Under the pieces are notes generated by a model. The model saw nothing but the letters and a program-made list of their open reading frames with translations. It did no database searches and was not told the origin of the DNA. From Alphaproteobacteria bacterium (GTDB lineage: Bacteria; Pseudomonadota; Alphaproteobacteria; Micropepsales; Micropepsaceae), in assembly GCA_003451645.1 (NCBI GenBank), contig DMER01000173.1, positions 1 through 13,800 on the forward strand: a stretch of 13,800 nt of DNA, given 5' to 3'. Both the position numbers and the translations under genes were made by a program. The first letter of the stretch is position 1. Each line of letters opens with the position of its first letter. Of this stretch, positions 6,420 through 13,800 are shown one piece after another.

Positions 6420-8633
6420 TCAGGCGGCCGCTTTTTTCGGGCCGAACTTGCCATAGAAGCTCTCGCCCTTGGCCGCCATGTCCCGCAGCAGCTTGGGCGG
6501 GCTGAAGCGCTTGCCGTATTTTTGCGCGAGACGGTCGCACTCCTCAACGAACTTCTTCGTGCCCACCGCATCGATTATCGATAGCGGCCCGCCGGTGTAG
6601 GGCGCAAAGCCCCAGCCGAGGATCGCGCCGACATCGGCCTCGCGCGGATCGGTCACAACGTTCTCGTCAAAGCAGCGCGCCGCCTCGATCGCTTGCCGGT
6701 AGAGGAAGCGCTTGCGCAGTTCCTCGACATCCTCAGGCTCGGCAACCGTTTTGGTGATCGTGACGATCTCGCTCAAGCCCGGCCACAGCTTCTTTTTCGC
6801 GCCCGGATCGGACGGGTAGTCGTAAAAGCCCTTGCCGTTCTTGCGCCCGTTACGGCCGAGCTTGGCCACCATGGTCTCGATCAGCTTGTCAGAGGGACCG
6901 GCCTCGTATTTGTCGCCCAGGTCCTTCTTGGTTTGCTCCCGCACCTTGTACGCCAGATCGAGCGCCACATCGTCCGCAAGCTCCAGCGGCCCGCGCGGCA
7001 TGCCGGTCATCCGGCCCACATTGTCCACGATTGCCGGCGCGATGCCTTCGGCCAGCATTTCCTGACCTTCCGCCACATAGGTGCCGAAGCAGCGCGAGGT
7101 GTAGAAGCCGCGGCTGTCATTCACGACAATCGGCGTCTTCTTGATCTGCTTCACGTAATCGAGCGCCAGCGCGAGCGCCTTGTCACCCGTTTTCTTGCCC
7201 ATAATGATCTCGACCAGCTGCATCTTGTCGACAGGCGAGAAGAAATGGATGCCAATGAAGTTCTCTGGGCGCGCGCTTGCTTCCGCGAGCCCCGTGATCG
7301 GCAGGGTCGAGGTGTTCGAGCCAAAGATCGCCGTTGGCGCCAGAACCGCCTCCGCCTTTTTGGTCACGTCCGCCTTGATCTCGCGGGTTTCAAAGACGGC
7401 TTCCACGATCAGCTCGCAACCCTTGAGGTCGTCATAGGACGCCGTCGGGTGAATGCGCTTGAGAAGCTCGGCCTTTTTGTCTTCGGTCGAGCGGCCCTTC
7501 TTGATCTGATCGTCCAAGAGCTTGGTCGAATAAGCCTTGCCCTTCTCAGCACTCTCTATCGAGGTGTCGAGGAGAACGACTTCCATGCCGCTCGCGGCCG
7601 AGACATAGGCGATGCCGGCGCCCATCATGCCAGCGCCCAAGACGCCCAGCTTCTTGATGGTGGCCTCAGCAACGCCCGCCGGGCGGCGCGCGCCCTTGCC
7701 CAGATCCTGCATCGACAGGAAGAGCGAGCGGATCATGCCGCGCGACTCCGGCATGCCAAGCAGCTTGGTGAAGTAGCGCGCCTCAATCCGCAGGCCTGCA
7801 TCGATCGGCACTTGCAAGCCTTCATAGACGCAAGACAGGATGAACCGCTGCGCCGGGTAATTGTTGAAGGTCGATTTGCGGTACATGGAATTGCCCATCG
7901 TGAAGGCTTGGCCCGCGCCGCCTTTGTCGTGCGGCAGGCCGCCCGGCACCTCAAAGCCCTTCTTGTCCCAGGGCTGCACCGGATCGGGCGTCTCCTTGAT
8001 CCAGCGCTTGGCCTCGGCGATCAGCTGATCGGCGGGCACCACCTTGTGTACGACCTTGGCGGCAAGCGCCTTTTGCGGATCGAGCGAGGTCCCTTGCATG
8101 ATCATCGGCAACGCCGCCATCGCACCCATCAGACGCGGCAGGCGCTGCGTGCCGCCGCCGCCAGGCAGCAAGCCGACCTTTGCTTCCGGCAAGCCCAGCT
8201 GGATCTTTGGGTTGTCAGCGACGATGCGGTAGTGACAACCGAGCGTGACCTCCAGACCGCCACCGAGCGCTAGACCGTTGATCGCCGCGACCACCGGCTT
8301 GCCGCAGGTCTCAAGCTTGCGCAGCAGCAGGTTGAACGCCAGCACGCCATTGTAGCGATCGCGGACCTTGTCCTCTTCGGACTTGGTGCTGCCGCCCGCC
8401 GATGCCGAGCCTTCCATTTCGTCCAGTGCGGCGCCCGCACAGAAGCCATTCGTCTTGCCGGAGGTGATGATCAGGCCCTTGATGCCTCCATCGCCCGCAA
8501 CCTTGGGGATCACCTCGCCCAGATCGCGCATCGCCTCGCCCGAGAGCACATTCATCGACCGGCCCGGATCGTTCCAGGTCAAGGTCACGATGCCGTCGGC
8601 GTCCTGATCCCACTTAAAGACTTTCAGTTCCAT
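6420..8633 (-). CDS. fadJ: FadB/FadJ-type enoyl-CoA hydratase / 3-hydroxyacyl-CoA dehydrogenase
   Basis: This 737-aa bifunctional enzyme hydrates trans-2-enoyl-CoA and oxidises L-3-hydroxyacyl-CoA with NAD+. The crotonase domain (about 1-190) has the oxyanion-hole segment CAGAALDEM (65-73) and ALGGGLE, with Glu128 and Glu150 (LPEAKVG) matching the two catalytic glutamates of E. coli FadB. The linker is followed by a Rossmann domain with G-x-G-x-x-G at 333-338 (LGAGMMGAG). His463 (IHFFSPV) and Glu475 (LVEII) form the dehydrogenase dyad. C-terminal dehydrogenase segments follow (GMPRGPLELADDVALDL; GAILGWGFAPYTGGPLSIID). The ATG at 8633 has TGAGGA upstream. Length fits FadB (729) and FadJ (714). 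It is the last gene of the cluster, 32 bases after the thiolase, like the subunits of a trifunctional complex. The symbol could equally be fadB; fadJ is a best guess. Confidence 0.93.
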   Translation of the reverse strand: MELKVFKWDQDADGIVTLTWNDPGRSMNVLSGEAMRDLGEVIPKVAGDGGIKGLIITSGKTNGFCAGAALDEMEGSASAGGSTKSEEDKVRDRYNGVLAFNLLLRKLETCGKPVVAAINGLALGGGLEVTLGCHYRIVADNPKIQLGLPEAKVGLLPGGGGTQRLPRLMGAMAALPMIMQGTSLDPQKALAAKVVHKVVPADQLIAEAKRWIKETPDPVQPWDKKGFEVPGGLPHDKGGAGQAFTMGNSMYRKSTFNNYPAQRFILSCVYEGLQVPIDAGLRIEARYFTKLLGMPESRGMIRSLFLSMQDLGKGARRPAGVAEATIKKLGVLGAGMMGAGIAYVSAASGMEVVLLDTSIESAEKGKAYSTKLLDDQIKKGRSTEDKKAELLKRIHPTASYDDLKGCELIVEAVFETREIKADVTKKAEAVLAPTAIFGSNTSTLPITGLAEASARPENFIGIHFFSPVDKMQLVEIIMGKKTGDKALALALDYVKQIKKTPIVVNDSRGFYTSRCFGTYVAEGQEMLAEGIAPAIVDNVGRMTGMPRGPLELADDVALDLAYKVREQTKKDLGDKYEAGPSDKLIETMVAKLGRNGRKNGKGFYDYPSDPGAKKKLWPGLSEIVTITKTVAEPEDVEELRKRFLYRQAIEAARCFDENVVTDPREADVGAILGWGFAPYTGGPLSIIDAVGTKKFVEECDRLAQKYGKRFSPPKLLRDMAAKGESFYGKFGPKKAAA

Positions 8634-8665
8634 TGTTCTGTTTCCTCAGGTCTTATTGTTATGGA

Positions 8666-9874
8666 TTAGACGCGCTCGATGATCGTCGCAGTGCCCATGC
8701 CGGCACCAACGCAAAGCGTCACCAGCGCGGTGTTGAGGTTGCGCCGCTCCAACTCGTCGAGAACGGTGCCGAGGATCATGGCACCCGTAGCCCCCAGCGG
8801 GTGGCCCATCGCGATAGCGCCGCCATTGACGTTGATCTTCTCGTGCGGGATGTCGAGCACCTTCATGAAGCGCAAGACAACCGAAGCGAAGGCCTCGTTC
8901 AGTTCGAACAGGTCGATGTCCTTGGCGGTCATGCCTGCGCGCTTCAACACCTTCTCGGTAACAAGCGCTGGCCCCGTCAGCATGATGCACGGCTCAGAGC
9001 CAATCGAGGCAAAGGCGCGGATGCGCGCGCGGGGTTTGAGGTTTGCAGACTTGCCCGCCGCCTTGTTGCCGATAAGGACCGCGGCCGCGCCATCGACGAT
9101 GCCAGACGAATTGCCCGCGTGATGGACGTGATGGATCGACTCGACTTCCGGATAACGCTGGGTCGCAACCGCATTGAAGCCCGCGAAGTCGCCCATCTGC
9201 GCAAAGGACGGCTGCAGGGCCGCCAGCGACTGCATCGTCGTCTCGGCGCGGATGTGCTCATCGCGGTCGAGAATGGTCAAACCGTTGATATCCTTCACAG
9301 GCACGACCGACTTCTTGAAGTAGCCGTTCTTCCAGGCATTGGTCGCGCGCTTCTGGCTTTCGACCGCATAGGCGTCCACATCGTCGCGGCTGAAGCCGTC
9401 GCGCGTCGCGATAAGATCGGCGCCAATGCCTTGCGGCACAAAGTAGGACTTGATCGCGATCGACGGATCGGAGGACCAAGCGCCACCTGAGGCGCCCATG
9501 CCCACGCGGCTCATGGATTCGACACCGCCGCCAATCGTCATATCGGATTGACCCGACATCACTTGCGCCGCCGCCATGTTGCAGGCCTCAAGGCCGCTCG
9601 CACAAAAGCGGTTGATCTGCACGCCCGCGGTCGATTCCGCATAGTCCGCATTGAGCACCGCGATGCGCGCCAAGTTCGAGCCCGCTTCGCCAACCGGATC
9701 GACGACACCATAGACCACATCGTCCACCAGGCTGGTGTCGAGATTGTTCCGGTCACGGATGGAGGTGAGGACTTGCGTGCCCAATTCCAGCGAGGTCACC
9801 TCATGCAAGGCGCCGTCCTTACGCCCCTTGCCGCGCGGTGTGCGGACCGTATCGTAGATGAATGCTTCCGTCAT
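8666..9874 (-). CDS. Acetyl-CoA C-acyltransferase (thiolase)
   Basis: A 402-aa thiolase that cleaves 3-ketoacyl-CoA with CoA to release acetyl-CoA, the last step of beta-oxidation. The active-site cysteine is in [10 protein letters not shown] (Cys91). NEAF (326-329), [15 protein letters not shown] (His358) and the general-base cysteine in TLCVGAGMG (Cys388) are all present. Length is normal (FadA 387, FadI about 436). AAGGAG lies just before the ATG at 9874. It stands between the thioesterase (25-base gap) and the multifunctional enzyme (32-base gap), so it is probably the beta subunit partner of the latter. Biosynthetic acetoacetyl-CoA thiolases share these motifs, but the neighbours favour degradation (FadA-like). 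Confidence 0.93.
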   Translation of the reverse strand: MTEAFIYDTVRTPRGKGRKDGALHEVTSLELGTQVLTSIRDRNNLDTSLVDDVVYGVVDPVGEAGSNLARIAVLNADYAESTAGVQINRFCASGLEACNMAAAQVMSGQSDMTIGGGVESMSRVGMGASGGAWSSDPSIAIKSYFVPQGIGADLIATRDGFSRDDVDAYAVESQKRATNAWKNGYFKKSVVPVKDINGLTILDRDEHIRAETTMQSLAALQPSFAQMGDFAGFNAVATQRYPEVESIHHVHHAGNSSGIVDGAAAVLIGNKAAGKSANLKPRARIRAFASIGSEPCIMLTGPALVTEKVLKRAGMTAKDIDLFELNEAFASVVLRFMKVLDIPHEKINVNGGAIAMGHPLGATGAMILGTVLDELERRNLNTALVTLCVGAGMGTATIIERV

Positions 9875-9899
9875 AGCGTTCTCCTTCCTCTTTTTTGAG

Positions 9900-10322
9900 T
9901 TACGAAACCTTTTCCAAGTCCATATCGATCAACGCACAAGCCGAGGACGCCTTTGCCGCCCGCTTGCCGCGCGCCTCGAACAATTCCGCCTCCACAAAGA
10001 CTGTCGAGCGGCCTTTCTCGGTAATCCGTGCCGTGACAGTCACGGGGCCAATCCGCACAGGCCTTAGATAGTGCACATGCAGGTCAATGGTAGAGGGCAT
10101 CTTCTTGGCCCCATAATGGGCAATGATGATCGAGGCCATCGCATCGTCGATCATGGCCGCAACCATCCCGCCCTGAATGATCCCAGCGGGGTTGGCAAAT
10201 TCCGCTTTGCCCTCAAACCCTAGGGTGATCGTGCCCGCCTTGGCGTCAATTTCGATGAGCCGCCAGCCAAGCGTCTTGGAGGCCGCGGGCATCACCATCT
10301 CGCCAAAGGGGCGCGGGTTCAT
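9900..10322 (-). CDS. PaaI-type hotdog-fold acyl-CoA thioesterase
   Basis: A 140-aa single hotdog-domain protein. The core motif [20 protein letters not shown] (44-63) has the Asn and Gly residues of the PaaI/4HBT-II group and an Asp in the long helix. The strand segment [20 protein letters not shown] and a final strand pair follow. Such proteins hydrolyse acyl- or aryl-CoA thioesters in the cytosol, usually as tetramers. In a beta-oxidation operon it may free CoA from stalled or slow intermediates. GAGGA stands upstream of the ATG at 10322. The gap to the small secreted protein gene is only 11 bases, so they are co-transcribed. The exact substrate cannot be read from the sequence. Confidence 0.88.
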   Translation of the reverse strand: MNPRPFGEMVMPAASKTLGWRLIEIDAKAGTITLGFEGKAEFANPAGIIQGGMVAAMIDDAMASIIIAHYGAKKMPSTIDLHVHYLRPVRIGPVTVTARITEKGRSTVFVEAELFEARGKRAAKASSACALIDMDLEKVS

Positions 10323-10333
10323 GGGTCAAGTCC

Positions 10334-10780
10334 TCAGCGCACGGATTCGCAATAGAGGCCGTCATCCGTCTCCGACACAGCAACGCGAAAGCCCACCGCC
10401 TTCATCGCCTGGAGCGACATGAAGCAGGTGACTTCGCGCCCTTCCAGATCTTTGGCCTCCGCGGTCTTGCGGTCCAACAGCGCCGTGCCAACCGTCATGC
10501 CGGGCTTGGCAGGATCGGGGCGTAACTCTGTCAGGCAAGCGCCGGAGCCTGGGCGAACCGGCACGATATGCACCTTACCTTGTGCGTCGCGGCCATAACC
10601 GGCAATGTTCAAGCTGGTGCGGTTTTCAAAGCATGGGAAAGGTGTAAAGGGATTGGTCAGCGTCGACTGCGCGGCCGTTGCTGGCGGCTTCGGTGCCACG
10701 GGCTGTGCGGCGGCAGGCGCTTGCGGTGCCACGGTGGTTGCCGCAGATACGGAAAGAAAAATAAGCGAGGTCAGAACCAT
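10334..10780 (-). CDS. Small secreted four-cysteine protein, translationally coupled to the acyl-CoA dehydrogenase
   Basis: A 148-aa protein with a signal peptide (MVLTSLIFLSVSAATTVA, cleavage near AAA-Q, residue 26) and then a short Pro/Ala linker. The compact region 45-148 has four cysteines (50, 82, 119, 144) that could form two disulfides in the periplasm. The ATG at 10780 is preceded by CGGAG at eight bases. An in-frame TTG at 10798 would lengthen it by six residues but is less likely. The TAA of the upstream dehydrogenase (10784-10782) is one base before this ATG (TAAGATG), so translation is probably coupled. I do not recognise the family. A secreted protein in the middle of a cytosolic fatty-acid operon is unexpected. 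Confidence 0.75.
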   Translation of the reverse strand: MVLTSLIFLSVSAATTVAPQAPAAAQPVAPKPPATAAQSTLTNPFTPFPCFENRTSLNIAGYGRDAQGKVHIVPVRPGSGACLTELRPDPAKPGMTVGTALLDRKTAEAKDLEGREVTCFMSLQAMKAVGFRVAVSETDDGLYCESVR

Positions 10781-10781
10781 C

Positions 10782-11939
10782 TTAAAGACTCCGTGCAATG
10801 AGTAATTTCATGATTTCATTCGTGCCGCCGTAAATTTTCTGCACGCGGCTGTCGGCGTACATCCGCGCGATTGGATATTCATTCATATAGCCATAACCAC
10901 CATGCAGCTGGAGGCATTCGTCCACCACCTCGCATTGCACGTCCGTCACCCATAATTTGGCCATTGAGGCCATGAAGGCGTCGAGCTTGCCCTTGAGGAG
11001 CAATTCCGTGCAGTGCTGTGAGAAGACCTTGGCGACGGTTGCCTTGGTTTTGCATTCCGCAAGCTTGAATTGCGTGTTTTGGAATTCGACGACCGCTTTG
11101 CCAAAGGCCTTGCGATCCTTGACGTAAGTGATCGTATGCTCCAGCGCGCGCTCCATGGTGGCCACACCTTGCAGCGCAATGATCAGCCGCTCTTGCGGCA
11201 GTTGCTGCATCAGCTGGATGAAGCCCATGCCCTCATCCGCGCCTAGAAGATTGGCCGTGGGAACGCGTACATCGTCGAAGAACAGTTCAGCCGTATCGTT
11301 CGCGCGCTGACCGATTTTGTCGAGCACGCGCCCGCGGCGGAACCCCTCGACCTCATCGGTCTCTATACAGATGAGCGACGTGCCTTTGGAGCCTTTGGCC
11401 GGGTCCGTCTTGGTGACCACAATGATGAAATTGGCATGGCCGCCATTGGTGATGAAGGTCTTGGAGCCGTTGATCACATAGTGATTGCCGTCGCGCCGCG
11501 CGCTGGTCTTGACGGCCTGCAGATCGGACCCGGTTCCCGGTTCCGTCATCGCAATGGCACCAACCAATTCGCCGGAAGCCAGACGCGGCAGCCAGCGGCG
11601 CTTCTGCTCTTCCGAGCCGTAATGCGTGATGTAAGGTGCGACAATTGCATTGTGCAGGGTGATGCCCCAACCGTCGACGCCCAAACGGCCCAAATGATCG
11701 ATGATCACCGCCTCATGCGCGAAGCTGCCGCCACCGCCGCCATACTGCTCGGGCGCCGAGACGCAGAGCAGGCCCATCTCCCCCGCCTTGGTCCAGATCG
11801 CGCGGTCGACGTGCTTCTGTGCCGTCCATTTGTCGGCATGTGGTGCCGCCTCGCGCTCCATGAATTTGCGCGTGGCCTCGTCGAAAATGACGAGGTCCTC
11901 GGTCATGTAGCTCGGGCGTTCAACTTGAAGGACTTGCAC
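10782..11939 (-). CDS. Acyl-CoA dehydrogenase, long-chain (ACADL-like) type
   Basis: A 385-aa FAD enzyme that makes trans-2-enoyl-CoA from acyl-CoA, passing electrons to ETF. It has the usual helical N-terminus, a middle beta domain with AMTEPGTGSDL (130-140) and FITNGGHANFIIV, and a C-terminal helical domain with RKAFGK and LQLHGGYGYMNEYP. The ending YGGTNEIMKLLIAR closely resembles mammalian long-chain acyl-CoA dehydrogenase. As in that enzyme, Gly (371) replaces the Glu of the common YEGT motif. The catalytic base is then expected in helix G, most likely Glu267 in MERALEHT. The start is GTG at 11939, set by GAGGAG seven bases upstream; an ATG eleven codons in lacks such a site. It precedes the coupled small protein in the operon and follows the DUF559 cassette. 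Confidence 0.9.
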   Translation of the reverse strand: MQVLQVERPSYMTEDLVIFDEATRKFMEREAAPHADKWTAQKHVDRAIWTKAGEMGLLCVSAPEQYGGGGGSFAHEAVIIDHLGRLGVDGWGITLHNAIVAPYITHYGSEEQKRRWLPRLASGELVGAIAMTEPGTGSDLQAVKTSARRDGNHYVINGSKTFITNGGHANFIIVVTKTDPAKGSKGTSLICIETDEVEGFRRGRVLDKIGQRANDTAELFFDDVRVPTANLLGADEGMGFIQLMQQLPQERLIIALQGVATMERALEHTITYVKDRKAFGKAVVEFQNTQFKLAECKTKATVAKVFSQHCTELLLKGKLDAFMASMAKLWVTDVQCEVVDECLQLHGGYGYMNEYPIARMYADSRVQKIYGGTNEIMKLLIARSL

Positions 11940-11959
11940 TGTGGAACTCCTCTCTAACT

Positions 11960-12361
11960 CTATTTCTCCTCCACCGCTTGCGGGGGAGGTGTCAGCGTAG
12001 CTGACGGAGGGGGGATGAGGAAAACGGACAGTCCGTCAAGGACGCCGGACAAGTTCTTATAAACTTCCGCATTGCCGATGCGCACGATGCGCCAACCCTG
12101 TTCGCGGATGAAGTCATCGCGTGCTTCGTCGTGGCGCCGATTCTCGTCAAGACCGTGCTGATCACCATCCAACTCAATGACAAGCATGAGTTGACCGCAA
12201 GCGAAGTCCGCGATGTAGGGTCCAATGGGATGCTGCCGCCGGACATGCAGGCCAAAGAACTGCCGCCCCTTGAGGCGTGACCACAATATTGCTTCCGCAC
12301 TGGAAAGGCGCCGGCGGAATGATTTCGCGAGCGGACGGGATCGCCTTTCGTCTTCGCGCAT
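11960..12361 (-). CDS. DUF559 (Vsr/PD-(D/E)XK-like) endonuclease-domain protein
   Basis: A 133-aa protein of the DUF559 group, predicted restriction-like nucleases related to the very-short-patch repair fold. The pattern is AKSFRRRLSSAEAILWSRL (12-30), VRRQHPIGPYIADF with Asp52, then LVIELDGDQH with Glu63 and Asp65, and a C-terminal GWRIVRIGNAEVYKNL. These are the likely metal-binding and structural residues. The in-frame extension to 12511 is rejected: GGAGG (plus-strand CCTCC 12370-12374) stands eight bases before the ATG at 12361. That ribosome site lies inside one palindromic repeat (12365-12410). The other (11968-12016) encodes most of the last 17 residues (Pro/Thr-rich). It interrupts a run of two acyl-CoA dehydrogenase genes and has no metabolic link to them. 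Activity and DNA target are unknown. Confidence 0.85.
   Translation of the reverse strand: MREDERRSRPLAKSFRRRLSSAEAILWSRLKGRQFFGLHVRRQHPIGPYIADFACGQLMLVIELDGDQHGLDENRRHDEARDDFIREQGWRIVRIGNAEVYKNLSGVLDGLSVFLIPPPSATLTPPPQAVEEK
11968..12016 (-). repeat. Double-hairpin palindromic repeat, copy A
   Basis: Hairpin one pairs CCTCCACCGC (11968-11977) with GCGGGGGAGG (11980-11989) around TT, with one A-G mismatch. Hairpin two pairs GTCAGC (11991-11996) with GCTGAC (12000-12005) around GTA. The tail CGGAGGGGGGAT follows. Its reverse complement has the same order of parts as copy B, so A and B are inverted relative to each other. It overlaps the 3' end of the DUF559 frame. Confidence 0.85.
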
Positions 12362-12364
12362 CGG

Positions 12365-12410
12365 ATCCCCCTCCGGCCCTGCGGGCCACCTCCCCCGCAA
12401 GCGGGGGAGG
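12365..12410 (+). repeat. Double-hairpin palindromic repeat, copy B
   Basis: ATCCCCCTCCG is followed by a small hairpin pairing GGCCC (12375-12379) with GGGCC (12383-12387). A perfect 10-base-pair hairpin follows, pairing CCTCCCCCGC (12389-12398) with GCGGGGGAGG (12401-12410) around AA. The large hairpin is shared with copies A and C. The small one differs in sequence from that of A but keeps its pairing, a covariation-like sign that the structure matters. Confidence 0.88.
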
Positions 12411-12454
12411 AAAGATTTCCGCTGATTTGGGCTCGCTGACGCCAACAGAGTAGC

Positions 12455-12476
12455 CCTCCACCGCTTGCGGGGGAGG
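12455..12476 (-). repeat. Palindromic repeat, half copy C
   Basis: CCTCCACCGC (12455-12464), TT, and GCGGGGGAGG (12467-12476) repeat the large hairpin of copy A base for base, including its A-G mismatch, and in the same orientation. The small hairpin is missing. It faces copy B across 44 bases and lies between the DUF559 start and the stop codon of the upstream acyl-CoA dehydrogenase. Confidence 0.82.
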
Positions 12477-12510
12477 AGCGGGTTGCGGGTATTGAGGCGA
12501 CATGCCCCCA

Positions 12511-13800
12511 CTAGAAGTGCTCCGCCTTCAGTGCCATCACCGGCTCGGCACCGGTCTTGATCTTGGCGAGATGCGCCAAGCGGTCAGGCAACATGCGGTC
12601 GACGAAGTAGCGCGCGGTCGCTAGCTTGGTCTGGTAGTATTCAGCCCCCGTACCACCATGGGACTTTGGCAGGGCCGCACGCGCCATCTGCGCCCAGGCA
12701 AACGCCATCCCGCTCAAGGCGAAAAGATAGAGATAGTCCATGGACGAGGCGCCCGCATGGTCCGGGTTGTTGAGCCCGTTGTTCATCATCCAGGTCGTGG
12801 CCTCTTCCAGGTCTTTGCGCACGGTGATGAGCGCGTCGACATAGGGCTTCATCTCCGCCGACTTATTGGCTTGCGCAAAGTCATCGATCAGCTTGAACCA
12901 GGCAAACACGGCGCGGCCGCCATTCATCGCCAATTTGCGGCCCACGAGATCGAGCGCCTGAATGCCGTTTGCACCTTCGTAGATCATCGCGATACGCGCA
13001 TCACGGACGAATTGCTCCATGCCCCATTCGGCAATGTAGCCATGGCCACCTAAGACTTGCTGCGCGTCGGTGGCGTTTCTGAACCCCATATCGGTGAAGT
13101 AACCTTTCAGGACCGGGGTCAACAGGCCCATCATGTCCTCGCCCAGCTCGCGCTCCTTGTCATCCGTGCTGACATGGGAGAGGTCGCCCTGTAGAGCGCA
13201 CCAGAGGAGGAGCATACGCGCGCCTTCGTTGAAGGCCTTGAGGTTCATCAGCACACGGCGGATGTCAGGATGCACGATAATGGGGTCAGCGGCTTTGCCA
13301 GGCTCCTTGGCGCCAGTCAGTGACCGGCCCTGCAGGCGGTCCTTTGCGTAGATCAGTGCGTTTTGATAAGCGGCTTCCGATTGGGTCAGGCCCTGAAGGG
13401 CCACGCCAAGGCGCGCATCATTCATCATCGTGAACATCGCGCGCATGCCCTTGTGCGGCTCGCCGAGCAGATAGCCCGTCGCCCCATCATAGTTCATCAC
13501 GCAGGTCGAGTTGCCGTGAATGCCCATCTTGTGCTCGATAGAACCACAAATGAGTGCGTTGCGCGCACCCAGCGAGCCATCCGCCTTGACGAGGAATTTC
13601 GGCACCACAAACAGCGAGACGCCCTTGATGCCTTCAGGCGCGCCTGCGATTTTGGCCAGAACCAGATGGATGATGTTCTCCGCCATGTCGTGCTCGCCCG
13701 CGGAGATAAAGATCTTGGTCCCCGTGATCTTATAAGTGCCATCGGCTTGCGGTTCAGCCTTGGTGCGCATGAGGCCTAGATCGGTGCCGCAATGCGGCTC
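12511..13800 (-). CDS. Acyl-CoA dehydrogenase with C-terminal extension (~600-aa FadE/DmdC-like type), N-terminus missing
   Basis: The frame is open to the window edge: before the internal Met at 13770 it reads [10 protein letters not shown], the flavin/substrate segment of this family, so the gene starts outside. About 429 residues are visible. They include [69 protein letters not shown] and [18 protein letters not shown]. The catalytic Glu of the YEGA motif is encoded at 12976-12978. The remaining ~150 residues are the helical C-terminal extension of the long (about 590-600 aa) subfamily, which includes 3-methylmercaptopropionyl-CoA dehydrogenase and broad acyl-CoA enzymes; substrate cannot be told apart here. 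It ends at a TAG and is followed by repeat copy C and the DUF559 cassette. It probably leads the operon. Confidence 0.9.
   Translation of the reverse strand, partial: EPHCGTDLGLMRTKAEPQADGTYKITGTKIFISAGEHDMAENIIHLVLAKIAGAPEGIKGVSLFVVPKFLVKADGSLGARNALICGSIEHKMGIHGNSTCVMNYDGATGYLLGEPHKGMRAMFTMMNDARLGVALQGLTQSEAAYQNALIYAKDRLQGRSLTGAKEPGKAADPIIVHPDIRRVLMNLKAFNEGARMLLLWCALQGDLSHVSTDDKERELGEDMMGLLTPVLKGYFTDMGFRNATDAQQVLGGHGYIAEWGMEQFVRDARIAMIYEGANGIQALDLVGRKLAMNGGRAVFAWFKLIDDFAQANKSAEMKPYVDALITVRKDLEEATTWMMNNGLNNPDHAGASSMDYLYLFALSGMAFAWAQMARAALPKSHGGTGAEYYQTKLATARYFVDRMLPDRLAHLAKIKTGAEPVMALKAEHF

Larger units (their letters stand above)
11968..12410 (-). mobile_element. Putative repeat-bounded DUF559 cassette
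   Basis: Inverted copies A and B of one palindromic repeat bound a 443-base unit whose only gene is the DUF559 nuclease. B provides the ribosome binding site and A encodes the protein tail, so gene and repeats form one unit. The organisation recalls REP repeats with their RAYT transposases, but with a PD-(D/E)XK-like protein instead. I see no target-site duplication in the flanks. Mobility is an inference. Confidence 0.45.

Noticed and set aside
6693-8273. A 526-codon plus-strand open frame opposite the multifunctional beta-oxidation gene.
   Set aside because: It mirrors a gene with unmistakable catalytic motifs on the minus strand, is His/Arg-rich, and has no family-like segments; long antisense frames are common at this G+C.
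8633-9490. A 285-codon plus-strand frame opposite the thiolase gene.
   Set aside because: The thiolase on the minus strand has all catalytic motifs; the antisense translation is Arg/His/Asp-rich with no recognisable domain.
12362-12511. N-terminal extension of the DUF559 frame by 50 codons.
   Set aside because: It runs through repeat copies B and C and overlaps the stop of the upstream dehydrogenase, while the ATG at 12361 has GGAGG at ideal spacing and matches the family start.
1-13800. CRISPR arrays, tRNA or rRNA genes, phage genes or a known defence system.
   Set aside because: No regularly spaced repeats, no cloverleaf or rRNA-like segments, and no phage or toxin-antitoxin type proteins were seen.

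Overview
The window appears to hold DNA from two different bacteria joined inside one gene. Bases 1 to about 1350 look like Bacteroidetes (Flavobacteria/Chitinophagia type). They carry the start of a YqgE/AlgH-family gene and fabD, separated by very AT-rich spacers; the 60-base line 1201-1260 is only 12/60 G+C. From about 1385 to the end the DNA is GC-rich (line 1381-1440 is 44/60 G+C) and looks alphaproteobacterial, with Shine-Dalgarno sites before most genes and a beta-oxidation operon. The switch falls inside folE, at the codons for the conserved HMCMMMRGV segment. The N-terminal ~170 residues of FolE are alphaproteobacterial in style and the last ~35 are Bacteroidetes in style. A metagenome assembly chimera is the simplest explanation, so gene neighbourhood should not be read across this point.

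Layout of the alphaproteobacterial part, left to right: folE (minus); a secreted alanine-rich protein with two DUF2059-like segments (minus); two secreted proteins of unknown function that share a homologous C-terminal domain (minus, tandem); a 387-base divergent intergenic region with a double-hairpin repeat; a GT-B glycosyltransferase (plus); and a strong bidirectional terminator between the convergent glycosyltransferase and fatty-acid genes. The rest is a minus-strand fatty-acid beta-oxidation cluster, transcribed right to left. In transcription order it holds a ~600-aa-type acyl-CoA dehydrogenase (N-terminus beyond the window), a DUF559 endonuclease-like cassette, a long-chain-type acyl-CoA dehydrogenase, a small secreted cysteine protein, a PaaI-type thioesterase, a thiolase and a FadB/FadJ-type multifunctional enzyme.

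The last five genes of the cluster are tightly packed (gaps of 1 to 32 bases) with good ribosome binding sites. Together they cover every step of a beta-oxidation turn: dehydrogenation, hydration, the second dehydrogenation and thiolysis, with a thioesterase to release CoA.

The most unusual element is the DUF559 cassette at about 11968-12410. A small PD-(D/E)XK-type nuclease ORF is bounded by two inverted copies of a double-hairpin palindromic repeat. One copy supplies the gene's ribosome binding site and the other encodes its C-terminal tail. A third half-copy lies 44 bases further on. It looks like a small repeat-borne nuclease element inserted between the two acyl-CoA dehydrogenase genes. 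No tRNA, rRNA or CRISPR array was seen.
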